Shown: positions 55,626 to 64,000 of the stretch, one piece after another | Position numbering within the stretch: the first letter of the stretch is position 1 | Layout of the letters: each line of letters begins with the position of its first letter | Assembly (NCBI RefSeq): GCF_030548465.1 | Contig: NZ_JAUOSF010000001.1 | Span: 558,001-622,000 of the forward strand | From: Tamlana sp. 2_MG-2023 | GTDB lineage: Bacteria > Bacteroidota > Bacteroidia > Flavobacteriales > Flavobacteriaceae | Reading direction: 5' to 3' | DNA length: 64,000 bases | Translations under genes and position numbers: made by a program | Notes under the pieces: model-generated | Told to the model about the DNA's origin: nothing | Databases searched by the model: none | What the model saw: only the letters and a program-made list of their open reading frames with translations

Positions 55626-56384
55626 TTATTTTGTTTGAATGAATCGGTCGTCTCGAATTGGGTTTATCGTGTCGGTTTTCATGAAATAATCGATAAGTGT
55701 ATTTCTTATTTTATAATCTAAAGTGTAAAGACTGTCATTGGGTTTAAAAAACGTCATACCATCTCCGCCTTGGTATAAATAATCGTTGGTAGCCACATAG
55801 TATGTTTTATCGGCAATGATGTTTTGGTCTTTTATTTTGGCTTCTGTTAATACATTATTTTTATCAATAACGATCTTTAGTTTAGAAATGGGGTGGGATT
55901 TTTTTGCTTTAATCAAATAATTAACCAAATCATTTACTTGGTTACCTTTAATTGCAGCTATAACAATACTGTTTTCAAAAGGCATCATTTTAAATGCGGT
56001 ACCTTTGGTAATATTTCCTTTAGGTAAAATGGAACGAATGCCACCATAATTTAGTAGTACCATATCGATATTCTTACCTGTTCTTTTTAAAAAGACGGGG
56101 TTGGCTTGCTTATAGGCAATATCGGCCATTAAATTGCCAATTGCAGTGTTTAATTCGCCGTCTGTTTTAGAATAAGTGTCTGTAGCGTACGATATCACGC
56201 TGTCTAAATCCTTTTGGATATGATTACGGTATGGTGCAATAAAAGCCTCGAGAGAAGCGTCAATATTTAGAGAATCAGTAACTTGAATCTGGCTTGCTTC
56301 AATTTTTGAAAGTTCAACTTTACTGTTTTTACAATTTAGAAAAATGAAAAAATATAACAAATAAATTAAATGTGTAAACCTCAT
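55626..56384 (-). CDS. 5'-nucleotidase C-terminal-domain protein
   Basis: The protein has 252 residues. An N-terminal hydrophobic signal (RFTHLIYLLYFFIFLNC) may be a lipoprotein signal with Cys18. The body matches the 5'-nucleotidase C-terminal domain: GELNTAIGNLMADI, VLLNYGGIRSILPKGNIT, MMPFENSIVIAAIKG and YYVATNDYLYQGGDGM, the substrate-binding block. It lacks the metallophosphatase half, which is the next gene. The two together equal one UshA-like enzyme, with the order reversed. Confidence 0.85.
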   Translation of the reverse strand: MRFTHLIYLLYFFIFLNCKNSKVELSKIEASQIQVTDSLNIDASLEAFIAPYRNHIQKDLDSVISYATDTYSKTDGELNTAIGNLMADIAYKQANPVFLKRTGKNIDMVLLNYGGIRSILPKGNITKGTAFKMMPFENSIVIAAIKGNQVNDLVNYLIKAKKSHPISKLKIVIDKNNVLTEAKIKDQNIIADKTYYVATNDYLYQGGDGMTFFKPNDSLYTLDYKIRNTLIDYFMKTDTINPIRDDRFIQTK

Positions 56385-56416
56385 TCTAAAATCTTAAATA
56401 TTGAACGTACTTTTGC

Positions 56417-56424
56417 TACCTTTG
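56417..56424 (+). promoter_or_regulatory. -7 element (TACCTTTG) of the DUF6913-dapA unit
   Basis: TACCTTTG ends 18 bases before the ATG at 56443, in the 58-base divergent spacer. Confidence 0.55.
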
Positions 56425-56442
56425 CGCAAATTATAAAGATAA

Positions 56443-56964
56443 ATGATTTTAAAGGTTTTTAAGGAAAAATCTATAAAAAAGCGCATTAATAAATTGTTAT
56501 CAGAAAGAGTAGTTCAGTCTGATAACATGGTCGCAAAAACGTTAGGAGTTCTTATAAATGTAGATGAATTTGATGATGTGACGTTGTTTGAAAAATTAGC
56601 AAATGAAATTGATATTCAGTCTAATAATTTAAAAATTATTGGTTTTTCAGCCAATAAAAAAGATGAATCTCAGTCGTTTGTTAATTGTTATTATCTAGAA
56701 GATTTTAAAAGAAACGGCGATATAAAGAATATAGAATTACAAACTTTTTTAGACACTCAGTTTGATGTATTAATGAGTTATTACACCGAAGATCTATTAG
56801 AGTTGAAATTTTTAACAGTGCGCTCTAAGGCAAAATTTAAAATAGGAGTTTTGCAAACAGATGAACGGTTAAACGATTTAATAATTAAAACCAAGTTAAA
56901 AGAATTTAGTGTATTTAAAACCGAAGTTTTTAAATACCTAAGGATATTAAATAAAATTAAGTAA
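56443..56964 (+). CDS. DUF6913-type conserved protein next to dapA
   Basis: The protein has 173 residues, soluble and without a signal peptide, helical with alternating strands. No catalytic motif is seen. Related flavobacterial proteins of this size directly before dapA are called DUF6913; I give that name with moderate certainty. It is three bases upstream of the dapA start and shares its promoter at 56417-56424, which suggests a link to the diaminopimelate pathway, but only by position. Confidence 0.6.
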   Translation: MILKVFKEKSIKKRINKLLSERVVQSDNMVAKTLGVLINVDEFDDVTLFEKLANEIDIQSNNLKIIGFSANKKDESQSFVNCYYLEDFKRNGDIKNIELQTFLDTQFDVLMSYYTEDLLELKFLTVRSKAKFKIGVLQTDERLNDLIIKTKLKEFSVFKTEVFKYLRILNKIK

Positions 56965-56967
56965 AGA

Positions 56968-57846
56968 ATGAATAGTAAGTTTCTAGGAACTGGAGTGGCA
57001 TTGGTTACCCCGTTTAATGCCGATTTAAGTATAGATCATGATGCGTTAACCAAAATCGTTAATTATAATATTGATAACGGTACAGATTATCTCGTAATTT
57101 GTGGAACAACCGCCGAAAGTGCAACTTTAACAAAGGACGAAAAAAAGGACGTTATAGCAACGATATCAAAAGCTAATAATGGTCGTTTACCATTGGTTTT
57201 AGGTATTGGTGGAAACAATACTGCTGTCGTTATAGAAGAAATAAAAAATACAGATTTAAGCGCTATAGATGCGATTTTATCTGTAACACCTTATTATAGT
57301 AAACCTACTCAAGAAGGGATTTATCAGCATTTCAAAGCGATTTCAGAAGCTTGTCCTATCGATATTATTTTATACAATGTACCAGGAAGAACTTCAAAAA
57401 ACATCGAAGCAGAAACAACGATAAGGTTAGCAAACGATTTTAAAAATGTTGTTGGTGTTAAGGAGGCTGGAAATAGCATGTCTCAATACTATGACTTAAT
57501 CAAAAACAAACCGGAAGACTTTTTAATTATTTCTGGAGATGACGATTTAGCTTTAGGCGTTGTTTTAGCAGGAGGAGCAGGAGTTATTTCTGTAATCGGA
57601 CAAGGTTTTCCAAAGGAGTTTTCTGAAATGATTCGTTTAGGGTTAAAAGGGGAGTCTAAAGAAGCTTTTAAACTTCATTTTAAATTGATTGATGTTATTG
57701 GTCTTATCTTTGAAGAGAATAATCCAGCGGGTATAAAAGGTGTTTTTGAAGCTTTAGATTTATGTAGAGATAGCGTTAGGTTGCCACTTGTTCCAGCATC
57801 AGATGCTTTAAAAACGAAGATTGCAGCATTTGTAAATAACTATTAG
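56968..57846 (+). CDS. dapA: 4-hydroxy-tetrahydrodipicolinate synthase
   Basis: The protein has 292 residues, typical length. It is a TIM barrel with the Schiff-base Lys165 ([10 protein letters not shown]), the catalytic Tyr136 in [19 protein letters not shown] for pyruvate binding and GDDDLALGV. It condenses pyruvate with aspartate semialdehyde, the first committed step towards diaminopimelate and lysine. It lies three bases after the DUF6913 gene and about 120 bases before bamD. Confidence 0.96.
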   Translation: MNSKFLGTGVALVTPFNADLSIDHDALTKIVNYNIDNGTDYLVICGTTAESATLTKDEKKDVIATISKANNGRLPLVLGIGGNNTAVVIEEIKNTDLSAIDAILSVTPYYSKPTQEGIYQHFKAISEACPIDIILYNVPGRTSKNIEAETTIRLANDFKNVVGVKEAGNSMSQYYDLIKNKPEDFLIISGDDDLALGVVLAGGAGVISVIGQGFPKEFSEMIRLGLKGESKEAFKLHFKLIDVIGLIFEENNPAGIKGVFEALDLCRDSVRLPLVPASDALKTKIAAFVNNY

Positions 57847-57938
57847 TAGTGTTAAATATAACTTAAACCTTGAATTTGGTGAGGTTAAGCAATTACTTTA
57901 GCTTTGAAATTATATTTTTAAAATCCATATTAATCACT

Positions 57939-57946
57939 TAATTTTG
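57939..57946 (+). promoter_or_regulatory. -7 element (TAATTTTG) of bamD
   Basis: TAATTTTG ends 18 bases before the ATG at 57965. It may drive the run bamD-rpoZ-coaBC-porD-recN. Confidence 0.55.
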
Positions 57947-57964
57947 CATTCTGTTTAAAAATTT

Positions 57965-58765
57965 ATGAACAAGCTTTTTTATTTATTAGTAGTATTCACA
58001 GTTTTAACAAGTTGTAGCGAATATCACAAGACTTTGAAGGCGGAAGATATTTCCGAAAAATTCAAAATGGGAGAAACGTTATATAATGAGGGCGAGTATA
58101 ATAAAGCTAACACGCTTTTTGCTCAAATAGTACCGAATTATAGGGGGAAACCTCAAGCCGAAAAATTAATGTATCTGTATGCAAAGTCATATTATTATAT
58201 AAAGGATTATTATGTTGCAGGTTATCAATTAGAAAAGTTTGCATCAAGTTATCCTAAAAGTGAAAAATTAGAGGAAGCTTCTTTTTTAAGTGCAAAAAGT
58301 TATTATTTACTATCACCAGTGTATAGTAAAGATCAAAGTCAAACTACCGAAGCGATTGAAAAGCTTCAGGAGTTTATCAACTTGTTTCCAGAATCTGAGT
58401 ATGTTTCAGAGGCTAACGCACTAACAAAGGAATTATCTATTAAATTAGAAAAGAAAGCTTTTGAAATAGCTAAGCAGTACAATACAATTTCAGATTTTGA
58501 AGCGGCTATGAAGTCGTTTGATAATTTTATATTTGAAAATCCAGGATCTACGTTTCTAGAAGATGCCTATTTTTACAAGTTCGATTCAGCTTATAAATTG
58601 GCTATCAATAGTATCGAAAGAAAGAAAAAGACGCGTTTAGAAACTGCGGAAGAATATTATATTGAGTTCAAGAAAGATTATGCCGATTCTAAATATCAGG
58701 AAGATGTTGAAGATATGGCAGAAGAATTAAAAGAAGAATTAGAAAATTACAGCTCACAAAGTTAA
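57965..58765 (+). CDS. bamD: Outer-membrane assembly lipoprotein BamD
   Basis: The protein has 266 residues. A lipoprotein signal (KLFYLLVVFTVLTSC) with Cys17 is followed by five TPR-like helical hairpins (KMGETLYNEGEYNKANTLFAQIVPNYRG, YYVAGYQLEKFASSYP, EAIEKLQEFINLFPESEYV, FEAAMKSFDNFIFENP). BamD is the essential lipoprotein of the BAM machinery, holding TPRs near the inner face of the outer membrane. It leads a run of same-strand genes with 12-, 9- and -1-base spacings to rpoZ, coaBC and the porD-like gene. Confidence 0.9.
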   Translation: MNKLFYLLVVFTVLTSCSEYHKTLKAEDISEKFKMGETLYNEGEYNKANTLFAQIVPNYRGKPQAEKLMYLYAKSYYYIKDYYVAGYQLEKFASSYPKSEKLEEASFLSAKSYYLLSPVYSKDQSQTTEAIEKLQEFINLFPESEYVSEANALTKELSIKLEKKAFEIAKQYNTISDFEAAMKSFDNFIFENPGSTFLEDAYFYKFDSAYKLAINSIERKKKTRLETAEEYYIEFKKDYADSKYQEDVEDMAEELKEELENYSSQS

Positions 58766-58777
58766 ATACAATTACAA

Positions 58778-59107
58778 ATGGATTTAAAAAAAACCAACGC
58801 TCCGGTTAATACAATTACTTACGATAGAAATCAAATAGATGAGCCAACAGAGAACATCTATGAGTCAATTTCTATTATCGCAAGACGTGCAGAGCAAATT
58901 AATACAGAGATTAAAAAGGAACTTATTGATAAGTTAGAAGAATTTGCTACTTACAATGATAGTCTTGAAGAAATCTTTGAAAACAAAGAGCAAATTGAGG
59001 TGTCTAAATTTTACGAAAAGTTACCTAAACCTCATGCGTTAGCTGTTCAAGAATGGTTAACTGATAAAATTTATTTTAGAAATACTGAGGAAGATTCTCA
59101 GGAATAA
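58778..59107 (+). CDS. rpoZ: RNA polymerase omega subunit (Bacteroidota type)
   Basis: The protein has 109 residues. It shows the Rpb6/omega-type ENIYESISIIARRAEQIN helix, with a longer N-terminal (KKTNAPVNTITYDRN) and C-terminal (KPHALAVQEWLTDK) part than the E. coli protein. It helps assemble RNA polymerase. It is 12 bases after bamD and nine bases before coaBC, so all three are expected on one message. Confidence 0.88.
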   Translation: MDLKKTNAPVNTITYDRNQIDEPTENIYESISIIARRAEQINTEIKKELIDKLEEFATYNDSLEEIFENKEQIEVSKFYEKLPKPHALAVQEWLTDKIYFRNTEEDSQE

Positions 59108-59116
59108 TTTCTTTAT

Positions 59117-60322
59117 ATGAGTATATTAAGCGGCAAAAACATACTGTTAGGCATTACGGGTGGTATTGCCGCTTATAAAACAGCCTCACTTGTAAGGTTG
59201 TTTGTAAAATCTGGTGCAAACGTGAAGGTGGTTATGACCCCTGCTTCTAAAGAGTTTGTAACACCTTTAACATTATCTACACTTTCTAAAAATCCTGTCT
59301 ATTCATCTTTTACAAATGAAGATGAAGATACTGCTGTTTGGAATAGTCATGTGGATTTAGGACTTTGGGCTGACTTCTTAGTAGTGGCTCCTGCTACAGC
59401 TAATACACTTTCAAAAATGGCCAATGGGGTTTGCGATAATTTATTATTAGCAACCTATTTGTCGGCTAAATGCCCTGTTTATTATGCGCCTGCCATGGAT
59501 TTGGATATGTATAAACACCCAACTACAGCACAATCCTTTGAGAAATTAAACGACTTTAATAATATTATGATTCCTGCCACTAGCGGTGAGTTAGCCAGTG
59601 GTTTAGTTGGAGAAGGTCGCATGGCAGAGCCAGAAGATATTATCAGTTTTATTGAAAATGATATTTTAGGCAAATTACCCTTACGCGGAAAAAAAATACT
59701 AATTACCGCCGGCCCAACCTACGAAGCTATCGATCCTGTACGTTTTATAGGAAACCATTCAAGCGGGAAAATGGGCTTTGAAATTGCTAAAGAAGCCGCT
59801 AATTTAGGTGCAGAAGTCATTTTAGTTACGGGACCAACCTCTCAAACAGTTTCTCATAGTTTAATAAAAGTTATCCCAGTAGTAAGTGGCCAAGACATGT
59901 ACAACGCTGTTCATGATCATTTTCAATCGGCAGATGTGGCCATCCTTTCTGCTGCAGTGGCCGATTATAAGCCAAAAGAAGTCGCTGTTGAGAAAATAAA
60001 AAAGAACAGTACGTCGTTAACATTAGAGCTGGAGAAAACTAAAGATATTTTAGCATCTATAGGATCTATTAAAAAACAACAGTATTTAGTTGGTTTTGCT
60101 TTAGAAACTCAAGATGAGCTTGAAAATGCAAAAGGAAAATTAAAAAGAAAGAATTTAAATTTAATTGTTTTAAATTCGTTAAACGATAAAGGTGCTGGAT
60201 TTAAAGGCGATACGAATAAAGTAACTTTTATTGATGATGAAAATAAAATTACTGCATTTGAATTGAAATCAAAAGCAGAAGTTGCTTCAGACTTATTAAA
60301 TAAAATAATATCACATATTTAA
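59117..60322 (+). CDS. coaBC: Bifunctional phosphopantothenoylcysteine decarboxylase / phosphopantothenate-cysteine ligase
   Basis: The protein has 401 residues. The CoaC half (1-190) shows LLGITGGIAAYKTASLVR, the flavin-binding ADFLVVAPATANTLSKMANGVCDNLL and APAMDLDMYKHP. The CoaB half shows KILITAGPTYEAIDPVRFIGNHSSGKMG and AAVADYKP. It performs two steps of coenzyme A synthesis. The stop codon overlaps the next ATG by one base (TAATG), which points to translational coupling with the porD-like gene. Confidence 0.96.
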   Translation: MSILSGKNILLGITGGIAAYKTASLVRLFVKSGANVKVVMTPASKEFVTPLTLSTLSKNPVYSSFTNEDEDTAVWNSHVDLGLWADFLVVAPATANTLSKMANGVCDNLLLATYLSAKCPVYYAPAMDLDMYKHPTTAQSFEKLNDFNNIMIPATSGELASGLVGEGRMAEPEDIISFIENDILGKLPLRGKKILITAGPTYEAIDPVRFIGNHSSGKMGFEIAKEAANLGAEVILVTGPTSQTVSHSLIKVIPVVSGQDMYNAVHDHFQSADVAILSAAVADYKPKEVAVEKIKKNSTSLTLELEKTKDILASIGSIKKQQYLVGFALETQDELENAKGKLKRKNLNLIVLNSLNDKGAGFKGDTNKVTFIDDENKITAFELKSKAEVASDLLNKIISHI

Positions 60323-61209
60323 TGCGTAACCTACTCATTTTAGTATTACTTTTTTTAGGATTTCAAGGTTTTTCACAAGAACTAAACTGCAACGTTGTGG
60401 TTAACGCACAGCAAACAGGCAATGAAAACTTTCCTATTTTTAAAACCCTGGAAAAACAAATTACAGAGTTTATAAATAATACAAAGTGGACTAGTAAAAT
60501 CTACAAACCTCAAGAGCGTATTAATTGTAGTATGGTAATTAACCTGAGCAATTATAGCGGTGAGTCGTTTCAAGGCACCATTCAAGTACAATCGTCACGA
60601 CCAATTTACGGATCTTCATACAGCACGCCAGTTTATAACTTTAATGATAAAGATTTTAATTTTAATTATTTAGAATTTCAAAATATCATTTACAATCCTA
60701 CGCAGTTTGAATCCAATTTAATTTCAGTTTTGGCATTCCATGTTTATATGGTTTTAGCTTTGGATGCGGATACGTTTTCAGAAAATGGCGGACAAGAATT
60801 TTATAAACAAGCACAAGTGATTACTAATTACTCGCAACAAGGTAATTATAAGGGCTGGAAATTAGAAGATGGTCTACAAAGTAGGTTTGCTTTAATTGAT
60901 AATATTTTATCGCCAACCTTTAAGGAATTTCGATCTGTTTTGTACGATTATCACAGAAAAGGATTGGATGAAATGCACACGAATGTAAAAGCAGGCAAGG
61001 AAGCTATCGCTGCAAGTTTACTAGAATTTAAAGCGATGAATAACCGTCGTCCAAATTCATTTTTATTACGTGTGTTTTTTGATGCGAAATCGGATGAAAT
61101 TGAAGATATCTTTACTGAGGGACCAAACGTTAATATTTCTGAAGTAAAAGAAACGCTCCAAAAAGTTGCCCCAATGTACACCAGTAAATGGCAAAGTATT
61201 AAGTTTTAA
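60322..61209 (+). CDS. DUF4835 / PorD-like protein (T9SS associated)
   Basis: The protein has 295 residues. A signal peptide (NLLILVLLFLGFQGFS) is followed by QELNCNVVVNAQQTG, INCSMVINLSNYSGESFQGTIQVQSSRPIYGSSYSTP and YLEFQNIIYNPTQFESNLISVLAFHVYMVLALDADTFSENGGQEFYKQAQ, the hallmarks of DUF4835. Databases associate this family with the type IX system under the name PorD; the mechanistic role is not settled. The position after coaBC and before recN is typical in Flavobacteriaceae. Its presence fits the two T9SS substrates at 12-20 kb. Confidence 0.85.
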   Translation: MRNLLILVLLFLGFQGFSQELNCNVVVNAQQTGNENFPIFKTLEKQITEFINNTKWTSKIYKPQERINCSMVINLSNYSGESFQGTIQVQSSRPIYGSSYSTPVYNFNDKDFNFNYLEFQNIIYNPTQFESNLISVLAFHVYMVLALDADTFSENGGQEFYKQAQVITNYSQQGNYKGWKLEDGLQSRFALIDNILSPTFKEFRSVLYDYHRKGLDEMHTNVKAGKEAIAASLLEFKAMNNRRPNSFLLRVFFDAKSDEIEDIFTEGPNVNISEVKETLQKVAPMYTSKWQSIKF

Positions 61210-61274
61210 TTCTTCGGTTTTATCACGTCCATTTCACTATATTTATTTTTTGATTTTTAATACTACTAATAGCC

Positions 61275-62927
61275 TTGCTTACATCTCTTTCAATAAAAAA
61301 TTACGCTTTAATCGACGCGATGCAAGTCGATTTTAACAACGGATTCTCAATCATAACCGGTGAAACTGGAGCGGGAAAATCTATTTTGTTAGGTGGTTTA
61401 TCTCTTATTTTAGGAAAACGTGCCGATTTGAGCAGTCTAAAAGATGCTTCAGAAAAATGTATTATTGAAGCCGTTTTCGATGTGTCTAATTACAAATTAA
61501 AAGCCCTTTTTGAGGCTGAAGATTTCGATTATGATGCCAATACAATTATCCGAAGAGAAATTTTACCTTCCGGAAAATCTAGGGCCTTTGTTAATGATTC
61601 GCCTGTAAACTTAGCGAGTTTGCAAGTTTTAGGAGAACGTTTAATCGATATTCATTCGCAGCACCAAACCATGCAACTAACGAGTAACGATTTTCAGTTT
61701 CAGGTTATTGATGCCTTAGCTAATAATGACGAGGATTTACAAGGGTATAGGTTAGAGTTGAAGGCTTATAAAAAACTTCAAAAGCAATTAGATGAATTAT
61801 TAGTTTTTAAAGCTGAAGCCATTAAAGAACATGATTATAATTCATTTTTATTAAATGAATTGGTTGAAGCTAAATTGGTTGAAGGCGAGTTAGGAACTTT
61901 AGAGGAAGAATACGAAACTTTAAACAATATAGAAGGGGTAAAGGAAAATCTAGCTGAAGCTTATCAATTATTAGAAGATGAGCAAATAGGGGTGATTTCA
62001 TCGCTAACAGCTTTAAAAAATGTATTTCAAAAATTAGCAGGTTATTCTTCAAAATACAATACTTTATTTGAACGCGCGAATAGCAGTTTAATTGAAATGG
62101 ATGATTTATTTGGTGAAGTAAACGACTTTCAAGAAGGTTTGGAAGCCGATCCAAATAGACTGGAAGTCGTTGATGCTAAATTGAAAACCCTTCATAGTTT
62201 GATGCAAAAACATGTGTCAACAACCGTTTCAGAATTAATTGAAATTAGAGATCAACTCGACGAAAAGGTTTCAGTAACAGAGAATTTAGATGAAACCATT
62301 CAGAAAAAAGAAAAAGAAATAGCTACCCAAGAAGCTGTTCTAAATAAAATAGCTAAAAGTATTCATGTTAAACGAACTGATGTCATTCCTGAGTTAAAAT
62401 CGCAATTAGAAATTATTTTAACGAGCTTAGGGATGCCTAATGCTCAATTTAAAATAGAGGCTAATTTTAGCAAAGAATTTTTTGCAAACGGTAAGGATAA
62501 ACTGGACTTTTTGTTTTCAGCAAACAAAGGCGGTAGTTTTAATGAATTAAAAAAAGCAGCCTCAGGCGGGGAATTGTCAAGAATTATGCTGGCTATTAAA
62601 TCAGTTTTAGCGAAGTACATTCAATTGCCAACCATGATGTTTGATGAGATCGATACTGGAGTTTCTGGTGAGATTTCGAATAAAATGGGGGATATCATGC
62701 TAGAAATGAGTAAAACGATGCAAGTGTTTTCTATTACACATTTACCTCAAATTGCAGCAAAAGGCCATTCACATTTCAAGGTATATAAAGAGGATGTGGA
62801 TAACCAAACACAAACGAATTTGATCAAGTTAAACCATGACGAGCGTATTGTAGAAATAGCGCAAATGTTAGGCGGTAAAGAAATGTCGTCATCAGCTATT
62901 GCACATGCTAAAGAATTACTCAATTAA
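61275..62927 (+). CDS. recN: DNA repair protein RecN
   Basis: The protein has 550 residues. The start is TTG (TTG CTT ACA), giving LTSLSIKNYALIDAM, the usual RecN opening. Walker A is ITGETGAGKSILLGG (near 30-40). Long coiled-coil arms span about 160-360. The signature is ASGGELSRIMLAIK and Walker B is MMFDEIDTGVSGEI, as in SMC-like ABC ATPases. RecN acts in double-strand-break repair. It is the last gene of the bamD run, with fabI starting a new promoter. Confidence 0.95.
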   Translation: MLTSLSIKNYALIDAMQVDFNNGFSIITGETGAGKSILLGGLSLILGKRADLSSLKDASEKCIIEAVFDVSNYKLKALFEAEDFDYDANTIIRREILPSGKSRAFVNDSPVNLASLQVLGERLIDIHSQHQTMQLTSNDFQFQVIDALANNDEDLQGYRLELKAYKKLQKQLDELLVFKAEAIKEHDYNSFLLNELVEAKLVEGELGTLEEEYETLNNIEGVKENLAEAYQLLEDEQIGVISSLTALKNVFQKLAGYSSKYNTLFERANSSLIEMDDLFGEVNDFQEGLEADPNRLEVVDAKLKTLHSLMQKHVSTTVSELIEIRDQLDEKVSVTENLDETIQKKEKEIATQEAVLNKIAKSIHVKRTDVIPELKSQLEIILTSLGMPNAQFKIEANFSKEFFANGKDKLDFLFSANKGGSFNELKKAASGGELSRIMLAIKSVLAKYIQLPTMMFDEIDTGVSGEISNKMGDIMLEMSKTMQVFSITHLPQIAAKGHSHFKVYKEDVDNQTQTNLIKLNHDERIVEIAQMLGGKEMSSSAIAHAKELLN

Positions 62928-62931
62928 TTAC

Positions 62932-62939
62932 TATCTTTG
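62932..62939 (+). promoter_or_regulatory. -7 element (TATCTTTG) of fabI
   Basis: TATCTTTG ends 38 bases before the ATG at 62978, immediately after the recN stop. Confidence 0.55.
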
Positions 62940-62977
62940 TCGCCAAAATAATTTTATAAAAACAAGAAACGAGATAT

Positions 62978-63799
62978 ATGTACAACTTATTAAAAGGAAA
63001 GAAAGGGATCATTTTTGGAGCATTAGACTCAAATTCAATTGCTTGGAAAACTGCAGAACGCGTTCATGAAGAAGGTGGTGAGTTTGTATTAACCAATGCG
63101 CCTGTTGCTATGCGAATGGGGCAAATTAATGAATTAGCTGAAAAAACTGGTTCTCAAATTATTCCTGCAGATGCTACATCTCTTGAAGACCTACAAAATC
63201 TTGTAGATAAGTCTATGGAAATTTTAGGTGGTAAAATTGATTTTGTGTTACATTCTATCGGAATGTCTATAAATGTTAGAAAAGGAAATCATTATACCAA
63301 TCAAAATTACGATTTCACTCAAAAAGGAACAGATGTTTCAGCTATGTCATTCCATAAAGTTATGCAGACACTTTATAAGTCTGATGCTATGAATGAGTGG
63401 GGTAGTATCGTTGCTTTAAGCTATATGGCTGCACAACGTGTTTTTCCAGATTATAACGATATGGCTGATAATAAAGCTTATCTAGAAAGTATCGCGCGTA
63501 GTTTTGGTTATTTCTTCGGAAAAGAAAAAAACGTTAGAGTAAATACAATTTCTCAATCGCCAACTCCAACAACTGCTGGTAGCGGTGTTAAAGGTTTTGA
63601 TGGTTTTATTTCTTATGCTGATAAAATGTCGCCACTAGGAAATGCAACAGCTTTAGATTGTGCAAACTATACCGTGTCTCTGTTCAGTGATTTAACAAAA
63701 CGTGTGACTTTGCAAAACCTTTATAATGATGGAGGATTCAGTAACATGGGTGTTAGTACAGCTGTTATGAGCGCTTTTGTAGAGAATGAAACGAAATAA
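62978..63799 (+). CDS. fabI: Enoyl-[acyl-carrier-protein] reductase
   Basis: The protein has 273 residues, an SDR-type fold. The NAD-binding pattern starts KKGIIFGALDSNSIAWKTAE, as in FabI, with the catalytic Tyr-(X)6-Lys in DYNDMADNKAYLES and a SQSPTPTTAGSGV substrate loop. It reduces enoyl-ACP in fatty-acid elongation. Promoter at 62932-62939 and terminator at 63818-63850 make it monocistronic. Confidence 0.95.
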   Translation: MYNLLKGKKGIIFGALDSNSIAWKTAERVHEEGGEFVLTNAPVAMRMGQINELAEKTGSQIIPADATSLEDLQNLVDKSMEILGGKIDFVLHSIGMSINVRKGNHYTNQNYDFTQKGTDVSAMSFHKVMQTLYKSDAMNEWGSIVALSYMAAQRVFPDYNDMADNKAYLESIARSFGYFFGKEKNVRVNTISQSPTPTTAGSGVKGFDGFISYADKMSPLGNATALDCANYTVSLFSDLTKRVTLQNLYNDGGFSNMGVSTAVMSAFVENETK

Positions 63800-63817
63800 A
63801 AAATATACTTTTTAATG

Positions 63818-63850
63818 AAAGCCACCTTTATTGGTGGCTTTTTTGTTTTT
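63818..63850 (+). terminator. Terminator after fabI
   Basis: AAAGCCACC (63818-63826) pairs with GGTGGCTTT (63833-63841) around TTTATT, followed by TTTTGTTTTT. Confidence 0.9.
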
Positions 63851-63929
63851 AAAACTTACTCTGATTGTGCAGCTTTTTTAATTTGAAATAACTTAATCTA
63901 TTATAATATATAATTGACGCTGCTTTCTT

Positions 63930-63937
63930 TATTTTTG
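63930..63937 (+). promoter_or_regulatory. -7 element (TATTTTTG) abutting the final gene
   Basis: TATTTTTG ends four bases before the ATG at 63942, the same near-leaderless geometry as at uvrB. Confidence 0.45.
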
Positions 63938-63941
63938 TAAA

Positions 63942-64000
63942 ATGACTGTGCAATATTCATTTATCATTCCGGTATATAATCGTCCAGATGAGATTCAAGA
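63942..64000 (+). CDS. Glycosyltransferase family 2, N-terminal fragment
   Basis: Translation from ATG at 63942 gives MTVQYSFIIPVYNRPDEIQ, the first strand and donor-binding loop of a GT-A glycosyltransferase family 2 enzyme. The rest lies beyond the window. Neighbouring glycan genes are far away at 27-33 kb. Confidence 0.65.
   Translation, partial: MTVQYSFIIPVYNRPDEIQ

Overview
The window looks like a chromosomal segment from a marine-type member of the Flavobacteriaceae (phylum Bacteroidota). Supporting signs are the low G+C content, two very large secreted proteins with the type IX secretion (T9SS) type B / gliding-motility C-terminal domain, a DUF4835/PorD-like gene, a Bacteroidota-type RNA polymerase omega subunit, many start regions preceded by the Bacteroidota -7 promoter consensus TAnnTTTG, weak Shine-Dalgarno signals, and frequent TTG starts. 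The genus cannot be fixed from the sequence alone.

Layout. 1-5.6 kb: MscS channel tail, a sigma-54 activator without a DNA-binding domain, a palindromic repeat, a secreted coiled-coil protein, a PPK2 kinase, a fatty-acid hydroxylase family membrane enzyme and lysA. 5.8-12.3 kb: sucC, a two-gene secreted-protein unit, half of a DUF1456 protein, a TerB-like protein and uvrB. 12.4-20.1 kb: two tandem T9SS substrates sharing the same repeat module (about 11 copies in one, 2 in the other). 20.1-26.9 kb: an ABC-2 exporter pair, an uncharacterised kinase-like protein, a pRiA4b ORF-3-like protein, ctaA, cca and a YrdC/Sua5 protein. 26.9-32.9 kb: a glycan / lipopolysaccharide assembly cluster (GT4, three GT2, a WaaP/Kdo-kinase-like protein, a GT9 heptosyltransferase-like protein). 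32.9-44.6 kb: dapD, ruvX, def, a DUF5606 protein, a TlpA thioredoxin, tRNA-Leu(GAG), a long-form GAPDH, an HtrA protease, dapF-GNAT-mltG, a 665-base spacer and a transglycosylase-like protein. 44.6-50.5 kb: an RsmI-like methyltransferase, a low-molecular-weight phosphatase, dnaA, a thioesterase, a YigZ protein, a HAD phosphatase, ribD and a LEA14-like lipoprotein. 50.5-64 kb: GNAT-prmC-ligA, a membrane protein, a 5'-nucleotidase split over two genes, then DUF6913-dapA, bamD-rpoZ-coaBC-porD-recN, fabI and the start of a GT2 gene.

Most genes are housekeeping: DNA repair (uvrB, ruvX, ligA, recN), replication initiation (dnaA), translation and tRNA maturation (def, prmC, cca, YrdC, RsmI-like), cofactors (coaBC, ribD, ctaA) and envelope building (bamD, mltG, HtrA, fabI, glycosyltransferases). 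Four diaminopimelate/lysine genes (lysA, dapD, dapF, dapA) lie in four separate loci, and DapD points to the succinylase route.

I see no CRISPR array, prophage, insertion sequence or recognisable defence system, and no clear candidate for a wholly new system. The best leads are the sigma-54 activator lacking its DNA-binding domain, the repeat expansion in the T9SS substrate pair, the split and order-reversed 5'-nucleotidase, the kinase-like orphan at 22-23 kb, -7 elements so close to start codons that the mRNAs may be leaderless, and the 665-base spacer with hairpins.
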